Translations under genes and position numbers: made by a program
NCBI GenBank assembly: GCA_947175425.1
Contig: CAMWMR010000010.1
Coordinates: 1-64,000, forward strand
DNA length: 64,000 bases
Direction: 5' to 3'
From: an uncultured Porphyromonadaceae bacterium
Lineage (GTDB): Bacteria; Bacteroidota; Bacteroidia; Bacteroidales; Muribaculaceae
Part shown: in pieces, positions 34,389 through 43,317 of the stretch
Numbering within the stretch: position 1 is the first letter of the stretch
Layout: every line of letters starts with the position of its first letter
The notes under the pieces: generated by a model
Seen by the model: the letters and a program-made list of their open reading frames with translations, nothing else
What the model was told of the DNA's origin: nothing
Database searches by the model: none

Positions 34389-35269
34389 TAATACCATACT
34401 TTAAATCGAACAGCAGGGATTTTGCCATTGTCAACGGTGATTGCTTTGACGTGTTGCCGCAGTTCGATTTTAAGTTTGATATGATTTTTGCCGATCCTCC
34501 GTATTTTCTGTCTAACGGAGGTATCAGTTGTCATTCCGGGCAAGTAGTGTGCGTGGATAAAGGCGATTGGGACAAAGGCGGCTCTCCGGAGTTTATAGAA
34601 GAGTTTAACCGCAAATGGCTGCGGCTGTGCCGGGATAAACTTAAGGATAACGGAACTATCTGGATTTCAGGGACTCATCATAATATTTTTTCAATAGCGA
34701 ATGTCCTTACGGAACTCGGATATAAGATTCTTAATGTAATTACTTGGGCAAAAACAAATCCGCCGCCAAATATTTCTTGTCGTTTTTTCACCCACTCGAC
34801 CGAGTTCATTATTTGGGCGCGTAAATATGCGAAAGTGCCTCACAAGTATAATTACGAGCTGATGAAGGCTATTAACGACGGCAAGCAGATGACCGATGTT
34901 TGGCGACTGCCCGCAATTGGCCGTTGGGAGAAATCGTGTGGCAAACACCCGACGCAGAAGCCCTTAGCCTTGCTTACCCGCATTATTCTTGCGAGTACCG
35001 ATGCGCATGACTGGATTCTTGATCCTTTTGCGGGATCTTCAACTACCGGAATTGCCGCAAATTTATGTGGCAGGCGTTTTATAGGAATCGAAAAGGAAGA
35101 AGAATTTTCGTTGCTTGGCCGACTGCGCAGGGAAGAAATTGACTGTCCTGATGTGAGGCATGGTTACATTAACAGACTAAGCGACTTGAAATATGTATCG
35201 TTCATGTCCGGCATTACAGAGCCGGAGGTGGTTTACGGTAATGATTTGGAAAATATTTTCGGAGAGTGA
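34385..35269 (+). CDS. Second adenine methyltransferase (DpnA-like)
   Basis: A 294-aa beta-class methyltransferase: the catalytic DPPY (IFADPPYFLSNGG) is near the N-terminus and the SAM motif DPFAGSSTTGIAA near the C-terminus. DPPYFLSNGGIS, VDKGDWDKGG and CRFFTHSTE are hallmark stretches of DpnA, which in Streptococcus methylates GATC in single-stranded DNA and protects incoming plasmids during transformation. Together with the two upstream genes it gives a complete DpnII-type set, in the order M-R-DpnA rather than the streptococcal dpnM-dpnA-dpnB. Confidence 0.92.
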   Translation: MIIPYFKSNSRDFAIVNGDCFDVLPQFDFKFDMIFADPPYFLSNGGISCHSGQVVCVDKGDWDKGGSPEFIEEFNRKWLRLCRDKLKDNGTIWISGTHHNIFSIANVLTELGYKILNVITWAKTNPPPNISCRFFTHSTEFIIWARKYAKVPHKYNYELMKAINDGKQMTDVWRLPAIGRWEKSCGKHPTQKPLALLTRIILASTDAHDWILDPFAGSSTTGIAANLCGRRFIGIEKEEEFSLLGRLRREEIDCPDVRHGYINRLSDLKYVSFMSGITEPEVVYGNDLENIFGE

Positions 35270-35317
35270 ATTTGGGAGTGCTCCCGATGAAAGTTCTAAC
35301 GCACTAAGTGTTAAAGA

Positions 35318-35349
35318 TTTGGTGGGGTTGTGACTTTTTTGTAACTTTG
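35318..35349 (+). promoter_or_regulatory. Promoter of the M28 lipoprotein gene
   Basis: TTTG (35318-35321) is followed after 20 bp by TAACTTTG (35342-35349), 24 nt before the ATG. Confidence 0.75.
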
Positions 35350-35373
35350 CGCGGTTTTTTACAGGAACAAGTT

Positions 35374-36375
35374 ATGTTAAAAAAAATAGCTCCTATTGCC
35401 ATTGCCGTTTTTATGTGTGCGGGCGCTGCTGCCTGCGCATCTTCGTCTTCAAAGGGTAATTCCGGCGGAGACAGTGCGGCCGAGGTTGTTGTTAAGGGCG
35501 AGTTCAGCGCCGACAGCGCCTACGAGTTTATTGCCCGTCAGGTGGAGTTCGGCCCCCGCGTGCCCGGTACGGCTGCTCACGATTCGTGTGCCGAATTTCT
35601 TATAAGTGAAATGGAACGCATTGGCGTTGATTCTATTATTGTGCAGCGCGGCGAGGTTACGGCTTTCGACGGCACTGTGCTGCCGATATGCAATATAATT
35701 TCGGGAATAAATGTTGACAAGGCTCGCCGTGTGCTGCTGGCGGCTCATTGGGACACGCGTCCGTGGTGCGACCGCGACCATAATCCCGAGAAGCGCAAAC
35801 ATGCCGTTCTCGGCGCCAACGACGGCGGCAGCGGTGTGGGCGTGATAATGGAGATAGCCCGCAATCTTGTGCAGAACCGTCCCGACATAGGAGTGGATTT
35901 TATATTTTTTGATGCCGAGGACTATGGCGATGCGAGCGGTTTCAGCGATGTTCCCGAGAGCTGGTGTCTGGGTTCGCAGTACTGGGCAGAACATCTGATA
36001 CCTTACACTGTGAACAATATGCCCGTGTACGGTATTCTGCTTGATATGGTTGGCGGTCAAAACGCGCGTTTTCACTACGAGATGTTCAGCCGCGAAATGG
36101 CTCCGACTCCCACTATGAAAGTGTGGAGTACAGCTGCGCGTATAGGCCACGGCGACAGGTTTATACAGTCGCTTGGCGGAGCTGTAACCGACGACCATGT
36201 TTTCCTTTGCCGCGCCGGAATTCCGACGACCGACATAATTGAGATGATTAACGAGGAAACGGCTTCGTTTCCGCCTACATGGCACACCGACCACGACAAC
36301 ATGGAGCATATTGACAAGGCTTCGCTCCGGGCTGTGGGCGAGACTGTGCTGAATGTGCTTTATAATGAAAAATAA
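35374..36375 (+). CDS. M28-family lipoprotein, likely type II glutaminyl-peptide cyclotransferase
   Basis: A 333-aa lipoprotein with signal peptide and lipobox (CAGAAAC, Cys near residue 21), so membrane-anchored. The M28 zinc-hydrolase fold is seen in AAHWDTRPWCDRD, GANDGGSGVGV, FFDAEDYG and WHTDHDNMEHI. These motifs match the single-zinc glutaminyl cyclases of Bacteroidetes better than aminopeptidases; such enzymes form N-terminal pyroglutamate on exported proteins. I choose the ATG at 35374 (MLKKIAPIAIAVF). sufE follows. Confidence 0.82.
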   Translation: MLKKIAPIAIAVFMCAGAAACASSSSKGNSGGDSAAEVVVKGEFSADSAYEFIARQVEFGPRVPGTAAHDSCAEFLISEMERIGVDSIIVQRGEVTAFDGTVLPICNIISGINVDKARRVLLAAHWDTRPWCDRDHNPEKRKHAVLGANDGGSGVGVIMEIARNLVQNRPDIGVDFIFFDAEDYGDASGFSDVPESWCLGSQYWAEHLIPYTVNNMPVYGILLDMVGGQNARFHYEMFSREMAPTPTMKVWSTAARIGHGDRFIQSLGGAVTDDHVFLCRAGIPTTDIIEMINEETASFPPTWHTDHDNMEHIDKASLRAVGETVLNVLYNEK

Positions 36376-36379
36376 CACG

Positions 36380-36805
36380 ATGACAATACAGGAAAAAGAA
36401 CAGGAAGTAATTGAGCGTTACGCCGATATCGACGACTGGATGGACCGCTATGCCTGCATTATCGACGCGGGCAACGAGCTGCCGGAACTGCCCGAGTCGC
36501 TGCGTACACCCGACCGCCTTATTGAAGGTTGCCAAAGCCGTGTGTGGCTTGACGCCGAGCAGGATGCCGACGGCAATGTGATTTACCGTGCCGACAGCGA
36601 TGCCATAATCGTGAAGGGCATAATATCCATGCTTGTAGAGGTTTTGAGCGGTCATACACCCGATGAAATTCTTGATGCGAAGCTGGATTTTATCCATGCA
36701 ATCGGTCTTGACGAGCACCTGTCGCCCACGCGCAGCAACGGTCTTGTGGCCATGGTCAAGCAGATGCGTGCCTATGCCGCCGCATTCAAGGCCAAGGGTA
36801 ATTAA
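36380..36805 (+). CDS. sufE: SufE family sulfur acceptor
   Basis: A 141-aa SufE that takes persulfide sulfur from SufS for Fe-S cluster assembly. The acceptor cysteine is in LIEGCQSRVWL near residue 50. The length matches E. coli SufE from the ATG at 36380 (MTIQEKEQEV); an alternative ATG at 36365 overlaps the upstream gene. sufS/sufBCD are not in this window. Confidence 0.9.
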   Translation: MTIQEKEQEVIERYADIDDWMDRYACIIDAGNELPELPESLRTPDRLIEGCQSRVWLDAEQDADGNVIYRADSDAIIVKGIISMLVEVLSGHTPDEILDAKLDFIHAIGLDEHLSPTRSNGLVAMVKQMRAYAAAFKAKGN

Positions 36806-36872
36806 CCATCCTTTTCAAAGCAATTATCAATAACAACGCAAGGGTTTGATACCTTGCATAATAAGTTTTTTT

Positions 36873-36921
36873 ACGGCACCATGATAACCAAATTATTCAT
36901 GCTGCCGTATTATTTTTTTGT
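36873..36921 (+). terminator. Probable terminator after sufE
   Basis: ACGGCA (36873-36878) pairs with TGCCGT (36903-36908), with an inner ATGA/TCAT pairing, and is followed by TATTATTTTTTT. It overlaps the approach to the lrgA start. Confidence 0.5.
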
Positions 36922-36924
36922 GGT

Positions 36925-37302
36925 ATGATAGCACAATTTGGAATTTTACTCTCATTTTTAGCCGCAGGAGAGTTTATTGTGTGGCTTACGGGGATTAATA
37001 TCCCGTCGAGCATAATAGGCATGCTTCTGCTCACGGCATCGCTCAAGGCGGGTATCGTAAAGCCTTCGTATGTAGAGCGCTTGTCGAATTTTCTTGTCCA
37101 TAATCTGGGCTTTTTCTTTGTTCCGGCGGGTGTCGGGGTGATGAACTGTTTCGGGCTTATTTCGGAGCAGTGGCTTCCCATAGTTGCGGCATCGGTTGGC
37201 AGTACGGTTATAATTATAGCCGTAAGCGGTCAGGTTCACGGATTTGTACGGCGCGCGCTTGCGCGTAAGCCGCAGATAATTAAGAGCGAGGCGGAGGCAT
37301 AG
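36925..37302 (+). CDS. CidA/LrgA family membrane protein
   Basis: A 125-aa protein with four transmembrane helices and the LrgA pattern IPSSIIGMLLL at about residues 26-36. CidA/LrgA proteins are holin-like or metabolite-export membrane proteins, working with an LrgB-type partner. The partner gene begins four bases downstream. Confidence 0.88.
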   Translation: MIAQFGILLSFLAAGEFIVWLTGINIPSSIIGMLLLTASLKAGIVKPSYVERLSNFLVHNLGFFFVPAGVGVMNCFGLISEQWLPIVAASVGSTVIIIAVSGQVHGFVRRALARKPQIIKSEAEA

Positions 37303-37306
37303 GACT

Positions 37307-38002
37307 ATGGAATTCATGACCGACAAATTTTTTCTGCTTGCCGTTACCTTTGTTTTCTACATAGGTGCTCGCAAGCTGCAACGTGCTACGGGATTGGTAC
37401 TTATAAATCCGATATTGGTGTCGATTGCGGCTATAATATGCTTTTTGCTGTTGTTCGATATCGATTATTCCACTTACCACAAAGGAGGCGAGTATATTGA
37501 TTTTTGGCTCAAACCGGCAGTAGTGGCGCTCGGGTTGCCGCTTTACAAGCAGCTTCCGACTATAAAGAAGCAGATTCTACCCTTGCTTATATCGGAACTT
37601 TGCGGCTGTGTAGCCGGCATAGTTTCGGTGGTTGCAATCGCCAAGCTGTTGGGAGCGTCGCATGAGGTTATTATGTCGCTGGCACCCAAGGCTGTAACCA
37701 CCCCTATTGCCATGGAGGTGTCGGGGGCAGTGGGCGGCATTCCCGCGCTTACAGCGGCAGTGGTTGTGTGTACGGGTATTTTCGGCGGTATGGCCGGATT
37801 TAAGATAATGCGTATGAGCCGAATAAAGAGTCCTATAGCCCAGGGGTTGTCGATAGGTACTGCGGCGCATGCCGTTGGAACATCGGCAGCCATGGAGCGA
37901 AGCGAGCGCTACGGAGCTTTTTCATCGTTGGGCCTGACGCTCAACGGCTTGCTTACAGCCATGCTTGCACCCTTTGTCCTTCACCTCATCGGCGCAATTT
38001 AA
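37307..38002 (+). CDS. LrgB/CidB family membrane protein
   Basis: A 231-aa protein with six to seven membrane helices and the LrgB signature (SLAPKAVTTPIAMEVS, then GTAAHAVGTSAAME). LrgA-LrgB pairs have been linked to murein hydrolase control and to pyruvate or glycolate transport. It directly follows the LrgA-like gene and has the usual length. Confidence 0.92.
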   Translation: MEFMTDKFFLLAVTFVFYIGARKLQRATGLVLINPILVSIAAIICFLLLFDIDYSTYHKGGEYIDFWLKPAVVALGLPLYKQLPTIKKQILPLLISELCGCVAGIVSVVAIAKLLGASHEVIMSLAPKAVTTPIAMEVSGAVGGIPALTAAVVVCTGIFGGMAGFKIMRMSRIKSPIAQGLSIGTAAHAVGTSAAMERSERYGAFSSLGLTLNGLLTAMLAPFVLHLIGAI

Positions 38003-38040
38003 GAGTATATGCGTGGTTTGGGAAGAAATTGAGTGGCGGG

Positions 38041-38071
38041 TTGACAATTAATTAAAATTTTATTATCTTTG
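38041..38071 (+). promoter_or_regulatory. Promoter of asnS
   Basis: TTG (38041-38043) is followed after 20 bp by TATCTTTG (38064-38071), 33 nt before the ATG. Confidence 0.65.
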
Positions 38072-38104
38072 CGGGACGATAATCCAATCGACATTCCAGT
38101 AGAA

Positions 38105-39493
38105 ATGAAACGTACCAAAATAAGCGAAATATTTGAACCGTCGCTCATAGGGAGCGAGGTAAGCGTTAAAGGCTGGGTACGCACCCGTCGCGGCAACAAG
38201 AACGTACAGTTCGTAGCGCTCAACGACGGTTCCACCGTGCGTAACCTGCAGATAGTATTCGACCTGAGCAAATTCAGCGAGGATTCGCTGCGTGCGGTCA
38301 CCACCGGCTCGTCCATTCATGTTACAGGCCGTCTTGTAGAATCGATGGGCAAGGGTCAGAGCTGCGAAGTACAGGCCGAGACACTTGAGCTGTACGGCAC
38401 CGCCGACCCCGAAAGCTATCCTCTGCAGAAGAAAGGCCATACCCTTGAGTTCCTTCGCGAAAAAGCGCACCTGCGTCCCCGCACGGCGACATTCGGTTCC
38501 ATACTGCGCATACGCAGCGCGCTTGCTTTTGCCATTCACAAGTTTTTCCAGGAAAAAGGCTTCTTTTACCTTAACACTCCGCTGATTACAGCGAGCGACT
38601 GCGAGGGTGCCGGAGCGATGTTCCAGGTTACAACCCTGCCGCTGAACAATCTTCCCAAAACCGAAGACGGCGCAGTTGACTACAGCAAGGACTTTTTCGG
38701 CAAACCTACGGCGCTAACCGTGAGCGGTCAGCTTGAAGGCGAGTTAGGAGCAACCGCGCTTGGCGAAATTTATACTTTCGGCCCGACTTTCCGTGCCGAA
38801 AACTCCAACACCCCTCGTCACCTTTCGGAGTTTTGGATGATTGAGCCTGAAATGGCTTTCTACGATATTACCGACAACATGGACCTTGCCGAGGAATTTG
38901 TTAAGTATTGCATTTCCTACGCGCTTGAGAACTGTCGTCACGATATAGAATTCCTTGCCGAGCACTTTGACAAAGAGCTTGTTGAGCGTCTTGAGTTTGT
39001 GCTTCACAACGATTTTGTACGCCTCACTTATACCGAGGGTGTTGAAATTTTGAAGGCATCGGGCAAGAAATTCGAGTTCCCCGTTGACTGGGGTACCGAC
39101 CTGCAGAGCGAACACGAACGCTATCTTGTTGAGGAACACTTTAAAAAGCCGGTAATTCTAACCGATTATCCTCGCGAGATAAAGGCATTCTATATGAAGC
39201 AGAACGAGGATGGCCGCACCGTACGCGCCATGGACGTTCTTTTCCCGAAAATCGGCGAAATCATAGGCGGCTCGGAACGTGAGGCCGACTACGACAAGCT
39301 ACTTGCCCGCATTGAGGAACTTGGCATTCCGATGAAGGATATGTGGTGGTATCTCGATACACGCCGCTTCGGTACAGTACCTCACAGCGGTTTCGGACTT
39401 GGTTTTGAACGCCTTGTGCTGTTCGTAACCGGCATGACGAATATACGCGACGTTATACCGTTCCCGCGTACACCTAACAATGCCGAATTCTAA
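38105..39493 (+). CDS. asnS: Asparagine-tRNA ligase
   Basis: A 462-aa class IIb synthetase: an N-terminal OB-fold anticodon-binding domain ([22 protein letters not shown]), then the catalytic domain with [28 protein letters not shown], and motif 3 [13 protein letters not shown]. The RAENSNTxRHL pattern separates AsnS from AspS. The track begins upstream at a TTG within the -7 box; I use the ATG at 38105. Confidence 0.96.
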   Translation: MKRTKISEIFEPSLIGSEVSVKGWVRTRRGNKNVQFVALNDGSTVRNLQIVFDLSKFSEDSLRAVTTGSSIHVTGRLVESMGKGQSCEVQAETLELYGTADPESYPLQKKGHTLEFLREKAHLRPRTATFGSILRIRSALAFAIHKFFQEKGFFYLNTPLITASDCEGAGAMFQVTTLPLNNLPKTEDGAVDYSKDFFGKPTALTVSGQLEGELGATALGEIYTFGPTFRAENSNTPRHLSEFWMIEPEMAFYDITDNMDLAEEFVKYCISYALENCRHDIEFLAEHFDKELVERLEFVLHNDFVRLTYTEGVEILKASGKKFEFPVDWGTDLQSEHERYLVEEHFKKPVILTDYPREIKAFYMKQNEDGRTVRAMDVLFPKIGEIIGGSEREADYDKLLARIEELGIPMKDMWWYLDTRRFGTVPHSGFGLGFERLVLFVTGMTNIRDVIPFPRTPNNAEF

Positions 39494-39630
39494 TTGAAAA
39501 GGAAAAAAATAAATAGTGAAAGACATTTACGTTCAATTAAAGCAAGATGTGAATCGATGTAGAGCGTAAAAAATTATTATATGATTAGATTTTAAAATAC
39601 TCTGATTTATTAAATGAATCATAGGTTAGG

Positions 39631-39663
39631 ATGCAACCGCTCGCGAGAGTGGTTGCATTTTTT
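39631..39663 (+). terminator. Intrinsic terminator downstream of asnS
   Basis: A 12-bp stem (39631-39642 / 39647-39658) with one G-U pair and a GCGA loop is followed by TTTTTT. It is ~140 bp past the asnS stop. Confidence 0.8.
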
Positions 39664-39771
39664 AAGTAAGTGTTGTAAATATTGATTATTGAAATTGACT
39701 AAACAGCAAGTGTTTAGATTGTACGAATTTGCATAGATGCAATTTTATTGAAAAATAATTGGCAAAAACTA

Positions 39772-39802
39772 TTGACAAACGCAATTTTATGTTGTATCTT
39801 TG
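39772..39802 (+). promoter_or_regulatory. Promoter of the two small unknown genes
   Basis: TTG (39772-39774) is followed after 20 bp by TATCTTTG (39795-39802). The leader to the ATG at 39892 is unusually long (~85 nt). Confidence 0.7.
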
Positions 39803-39891
39803 CATTGTGAAATTCAAATACACGCTCATTATTCACGAAACGAGATTTCAAATTTTATTGCAACTTTACTACTTTAAACCAACTACTATTT

Positions 39892-40305
39892 ATGAAACCA
39901 CAATCTATTCCCGGAGCACGCCAGCGCGATTTAATAATGGCCGCGCTCGATGTACTTTCCAAAGCTCGAGCCGAGGGTGAAATACTGACATTTCGCGAGC
40001 TGACGCGTCGAGCGTTACTTCGTCAGCCGTCAATGTACTATATTTCGGTAAGTACGGCAGTTAACCGTTTGAGCCGCATGCGTCGCGGACATCATGTATT
40101 CGAGAGCGAGCTTACGGCGCGACAGTACGAAGAAATCAACGAGCAGGTGAACAGTGTTCTTGCCAAGCGACCGACCTTGAATTTCTCGGGCGCAGTAAAC
40201 TTTGTGCTCAGCTATATGCGTCCGTCTCGTTTTTATATAAGTGAGGATACGGCAAGCCGTATAATCCGTCCGTACACAATGTTTCACGGTTTTGCAGGAG
40301 CTTGA
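39892..40305 (+). CDS. Small unknown protein with an internal repeat motif
   Basis: A 137-aa soluble basic protein I cannot name. It contains two copies of a motif: PSMYYISVSTAVNRL (residues 46-60) and PSRFYISEDTASRII (111-125), separated by a helix (TARQYEEINEQVNSVLAKRP). The pattern P-S-x-[FY]-Y-I-S-x-x-T-A is helical-capping and could be nucleic-acid or protein binding. It is followed after 3 bp by the 141-aa gene, so they form a two-gene operon with a dedicated promoter and terminator. Small Bacteroidales phage-type genes have a similar style, which is only a suggestion. Confidence 0.55.
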   Translation: MKPQSIPGARQRDLIMAALDVLSKARAEGEILTFRELTRRALLRQPSMYYISVSTAVNRLSRMRRGHHVFESELTARQYEEINEQVNSVLAKRPTLNFSGAVNFVLSYMRPSRFYISEDTASRIIRPYTMFHGFAGA

Positions 40306-40308
40306 ATT

Positions 40309-40734
40309 ATGGTTACCACACTTGCAATTTCGATTCCGAGTATACTGCAGAGTATTTATGCGTATGCAGCGGCCGATTGTCTCGACCATGAGACCGAAGC
40401 TGTACTGAGCCGCGATAACGAGGCATTGCTGAAGCGTATTGCGCGCGATATTGTTGCCGGCACAATTTTTCAGTTTATCCCCTCGGTAACGGGTACGAAC
40501 CTTACGGATTCGTCGCAGCCCGATGTAATTACCATTGACGTTGATTTGCCGGGCAATGTTCCTCCCGTGCCTTTGCGTGTGAATCTTGAGGTTGCCGTTG
40601 CCACGGGCGTTCTTGCGGCGCTTCAGCTGCCGTCGTCGGAGCTGTACCACGAAATGTACAAGGATTCAATGAAGAGTCTGCGCCGCAATCTGCTTTTCGG
40701 CAGCCGTCCCGGCTATATAAAGCAGCACGGATAA
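40309..40734 (+). CDS. Small unknown protein, possibly phage head-tail connector-like
   Basis: A 141-aa protein with an N-terminal region (ISIPSILQSIYAYAAADCLD), a helical middle (EALLKRIARDIVAGTIFQFI), a strand pair (VITIDVDLPGN...PLRVNLEVAVATGVL) and a C-terminal helix (LYHEMYKDSMKSLRRNLLFG). This layout recalls small virion connector or completion proteins in Bacteroidales phages, but I have no firm family match. No signal peptide. It ends 3 bp before a hairpin terminator. Confidence 0.5.
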   Translation: MVTTLAISIPSILQSIYAYAAADCLDHETEAVLSRDNEALLKRIARDIVAGTIFQFIPSVTGTNLTDSSQPDVITIDVDLPGNVPPVPLRVNLEVAVATGVLAALQLPSSELYHEMYKDSMKSLRRNLLFGSRPGYIKQHG

Positions 40735-40737
40735 AAA

Positions 40738-40762
40738 AAGAGACCGCCTTAAGCGGTCTCTT
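40738..40762. terminator. Bidirectional terminator between convergent genes
   Basis: A 10-bp stem (40738-40747 / 40753-40762) with a CTTAA loop is flanked by an A-run on the left. It serves the two small genes and the 457-aa gene on the other strand. Confidence 0.8.
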
Positions 40763-40782
40763 CTATAAGTATACTAAGTTTA

Positions 40783-42156
40783 TCAGAGGATAACTTTGCT
40801 TACTTTGTTGCCCTGGCGACGGATGAAGATACCGTTTTCGGGGTTGGCAACGCGGATACCCTGGAGGTTGAAGAATTCAACGGGAGCGTTTTCGTCGACT
40901 ACGATGTTTTCAACGGCATTGTTGTCGAGGCCGGTGATGTAGATGTGCTGAACTTCCCAAGTTCCTGCAACAGCTTCGGTAGAAGTGTAGCGGAAAGCAA
41001 TCTGAATGTTTCTTGCGTTGAAAGCAGAGAGGTCGATGGGAGTGTTTTCGTAGAAGTTCCAGCTGAAAGCTTCGGGGAGGTCGAGACCATTGAGAACAGT
41101 CCATTCGGTGTCGCCTTCAACACGAGCGAGAACCTGAGCCCAAGCGGGATCGAAGTTGTCGGGATCGATCATTACGTTGTCTTCCTTGTACTGGTTGAAA
41201 GCGTTGGAGAAGTGGAGTTGAAGGTCTTTGTAGGTTGTGAGGTCGATAACGGGAGAAACTGCAATAGCAGTGGCAGCATTGGGAACGCTGTTGTAGAAAC
41301 CGGAACCTACGAGACCGTAGTTGTTCTGTTTCCAGATAGCATATTCTTCGGGATTTTCGAGTGTGAATTCAGCACCGAGTTCGCTCTGCCAAGCAGCTTT
41401 AACGGGAGCAGCCCAGTTAACAGTGAGGAGGTAGGAAGCTGAACCGGCTTTGAATTCGTCGTTAGCGGCAGCAGCAGCTGTGATGCGGGCAGTACCAACA
41501 CCTACAACGGTAACGGCACCTGTAGCAGCGTCAACAGTAGCGACAGAAGTTTTGTCGGAAGAGTAAGTAACTTCGGCGTTGGTAGCTTTAGAAAGCACGG
41601 GAGCAGTGAATTCTTCGCCTAATGTTACGGTGTAGCTTTCTTCGGGGAAAGAGAGTTCGGCGTCCTTGCGGTTGTCGGCGGTGTTGGAGTAGGTAACAAC
41701 AAGAGTTTTAATCTGAATTGTACCGGTAGTAACTTTTCCGGTGGATGCGTTTGTTGTACCAACGTTTGTAAGTTCAATGCTTTCGGCATTGCCTGTCCAT
41801 GTTCCGGAAGTGTATTCACCTTCGGAGGCAGAGAAATAGCCGGTGTTAGTACCGGTAAGTTTCATTTCGGTAATTGTACAGCCTTCAACGCTAACGGTGA
41901 TACCGCTTTTGTTCATTACGCGGAAAGTCTGATTTGTACCGGAGAGCCAAAAACGTAAGCCGGAACCGGTGTTTTTGTTTAAGGTAACAGTAACAACGCC
42001 TTCGGTCATGCTTCCTGATTCGATATATGGACCTGAAGTGTCTGATTCTACGGGGAAACCGTATGAATTGGTAGTGAAGTCGAAAGTTACTTCATCGGCA
42101 TTGGCAACGGAGAAACCTGCCAAAGCAACTACAGCAGAGAGTAGAAGTTTTTTCAT
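40783..42156 (-). CDS. Secreted Ig-like protein with T9SS-like tail
   Basis: A 457-aa protein with a signal peptide (MKKLLLSAVVALAGFSVANA). The first ~150 residues are a beta-sandwich domain seen also in the 888-aa protein's style. A Big_2-like Ig domain follows (~165-250; TYSSDKTSVATVDAATGAVTVVG). Then a choice-of-anchor-like beta domain (AVSPVIDLTTYKDLQLHFSN) precedes the tail FFNLQGIRVANPENGIFIRR. The tail DNA is nearly identical to that of the gene at 70-1506. It follows the endonuclease/phosphatase gene by 39 bp and may share its transcript. Confidence 0.75.
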   Translation of the reverse strand: MKKLLLSAVVALAGFSVANADEVTFDFTTNSYGFPVESDTSGPYIESGSMTEGVVTVTLNKNTGSGLRFWLSGTNQTFRVMNKSGITVSVEGCTITEMKLTGTNTGYFSASEGEYTSGTWTGNAESIELTNVGTTNASTGKVTTGTIQIKTLVVTYSNTADNRKDAELSFPEESYTVTLGEEFTAPVLSKATNAEVTYSSDKTSVATVDAATGAVTVVGVGTARITAAAAANDEFKAGSASYLLTVNWAAPVKAAWQSELGAEFTLENPEEYAIWKQNNYGLVGSGFYNSVPNAATAIAVSPVIDLTTYKDLQLHFSNAFNQYKEDNVMIDPDNFDPAWAQVLARVEGDTEWTVLNGLDLPEAFSWNFYENTPIDLSAFNARNIQIAFRYTSTEAVAGTWEVQHIYITGLDNNAVENIVVDENAPVEFFNLQGIRVANPENGIFIRRQGNKVSKVIL

Positions 42157-42195
42157 TTCTGTTGGTTTAAATGGTTATGTTATTAATGGAGGAGA

Positions 42196-43251
42196 TTATT
42201 TTTCGGGAACTGAGCGGCGGAGGAAAATTTCGGTGGGGTAGTGGTCGGAATAACCGCCGAGGTAAGCACCTCCGGAGAAGGAACGGAGCGGTCCGCCCTG
42301 CAGATTTCCTTCGGTAGCAGTAAGGAAGGGGAAGTTTAGGACTTTAGCCTGGAAGAATGTCCATTTTTCGGGATTCTTTGTGTTTACGAGGTTTCCCGAG
42401 AGCATAATCTGGTCGAAGAGGTTCCAGGAGCCTTGGTATTTGAGGGTACCTACGCCCTGGTCCTCGAGAATGCTCCACATTGGGTTGAAGAATCCGTGGG
42501 GTTTTGCGTCGGCGGCTTTTTTCTTTGCACCGATAATTTTTGCGCAAGATTTGTTGCTCGGGTCGTCGTTGAGGTCACCCATTATAATTACGCCTATTTC
42601 GGGGTCGATATTCCACAGCGAGTCGGCAATGAATTTGCACATTTCGGCAGCGGCAATACGGTTGGGTTCGGATTTTTCCTGACCGCCGAGGCGCGAGGGC
42701 CAGTGGTTAACGATAACGGCAATACGTTGTCCGAGGAGGCTTCCTACGACGCACATCTGGTCGCGTGTGCGGAAAGGTACGGCGGTAAGGCGGTGGTTTG
42801 TAACGTTTTCGGGTTTGAAGTAACGGGGGTTATACAGCATGCCTACGTCGACACCGCGAGCGTCGGGAGAATCGTGGTGGATAACCTGCAGGTTCCATTT
42901 AGCGAGTTCGGGCTGACGGGCTACGTCCTCCATAACAGTTTTGTTCTCCACTTCGGCGACCCCGATAATAGCGGGACCGATGGGAGTTGTTTTAGTTGCG
43001 AAGTTTGAAATAGCATAAGCGATGTTATGCAGTTTCTGGCGATATTTTCGGCCGTCCCATTGGCGGGGGCCGTCGGGAGTGAATTCGATGTCTCTTCCTT
43101 CGGGGTTATTTGGAATTGTATCGAACAGGTTTTCCCAGTTGTAGAAAGCAATACCGGCAACCTGCACTTTGGCATTTTGAGCCTGCACGGCATCGAAGCC
43201 GAAAAGAGCGAGCATACAAGCCAGCGCCGCTACGAGAAAATGACGTTTCAT
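42196..43251 (-). CDS. Secreted endonuclease/exonuclease/phosphatase family protein
   Basis: A 351-aa protein with a signal peptide (MKRHFLVAALACMLALFGFDAVQA). The EEP fold is clear: FYNWENLFDT, IGVAEVENKTV with the catalytic glutamate, VNHWPSRLGG, GDLNDDPSN and the C-terminal YLGGYSDHYP histidine. EEP enzymes are metal-dependent phosphodiesterases acting on DNA, RNA, phosphoinositides or sphingomyelin; the substrate of this exported one is not predictable. A canonical promoter sits upstream. Confidence 0.88.
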   Translation of the reverse strand: MKRHFLVAALACMLALFGFDAVQAQNAKVQVAGIAFYNWENLFDTIPNNPEGRDIEFTPDGPRQWDGRKYRQKLHNIAYAISNFATKTTPIGPAIIGVAEVENKTVMEDVARQPELAKWNLQVIHHDSPDARGVDVGMLYNPRYFKPENVTNHRLTAVPFRTRDQMCVVGSLLGQRIAVIVNHWPSRLGGQEKSEPNRIAAAEMCKFIADSLWNIDPEIGVIIMGDLNDDPSNKSCAKIIGAKKKAADAKPHGFFNPMWSILEDQGVGTLKYQGSWNLFDQIMLSGNLVNTKNPEKWTFFQAKVLNFPFLTATEGNLQGGPLRSFSGGAYLGGYSDHYPTEIFLRRSVPEK

Positions 43252-43286
43252 ACGGGTGTGTTAAAGGTGGTTAAGGTTATACCGTG

Positions 43287-43317
43287 CAAAGATAATTAAA
43301 ATTTGACATCCGACAAA
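43287..43317 (-). promoter_or_regulatory. Promoter of the endonuclease/phosphatase gene
   Basis: On the minus strand TTTG (43314-43317) is followed after 19 bp by TATCTTTG (43287-43294), ~36 nt before the ATG. Confidence 0.75.

Larger units (their letters stand above)
39494..39891. other. 398-bp intergenic region without a gene
   Basis: This AT-rich stretch holds the asnS-side terminator (39631-39663) and the promoter of the next gene (39772-39802) with a ~90-nt leader. I see no ORF, tRNA or other conserved structure in the rest. Confidence 0.7.

Noticed and set aside
39494-39891. tRNA or small RNA gene in the long gap after asnS
   Set aside because: No cloverleaf or conserved T-loop (GGTTCGAAT-like) sequence visible; only a terminator and a promoter can be supported.
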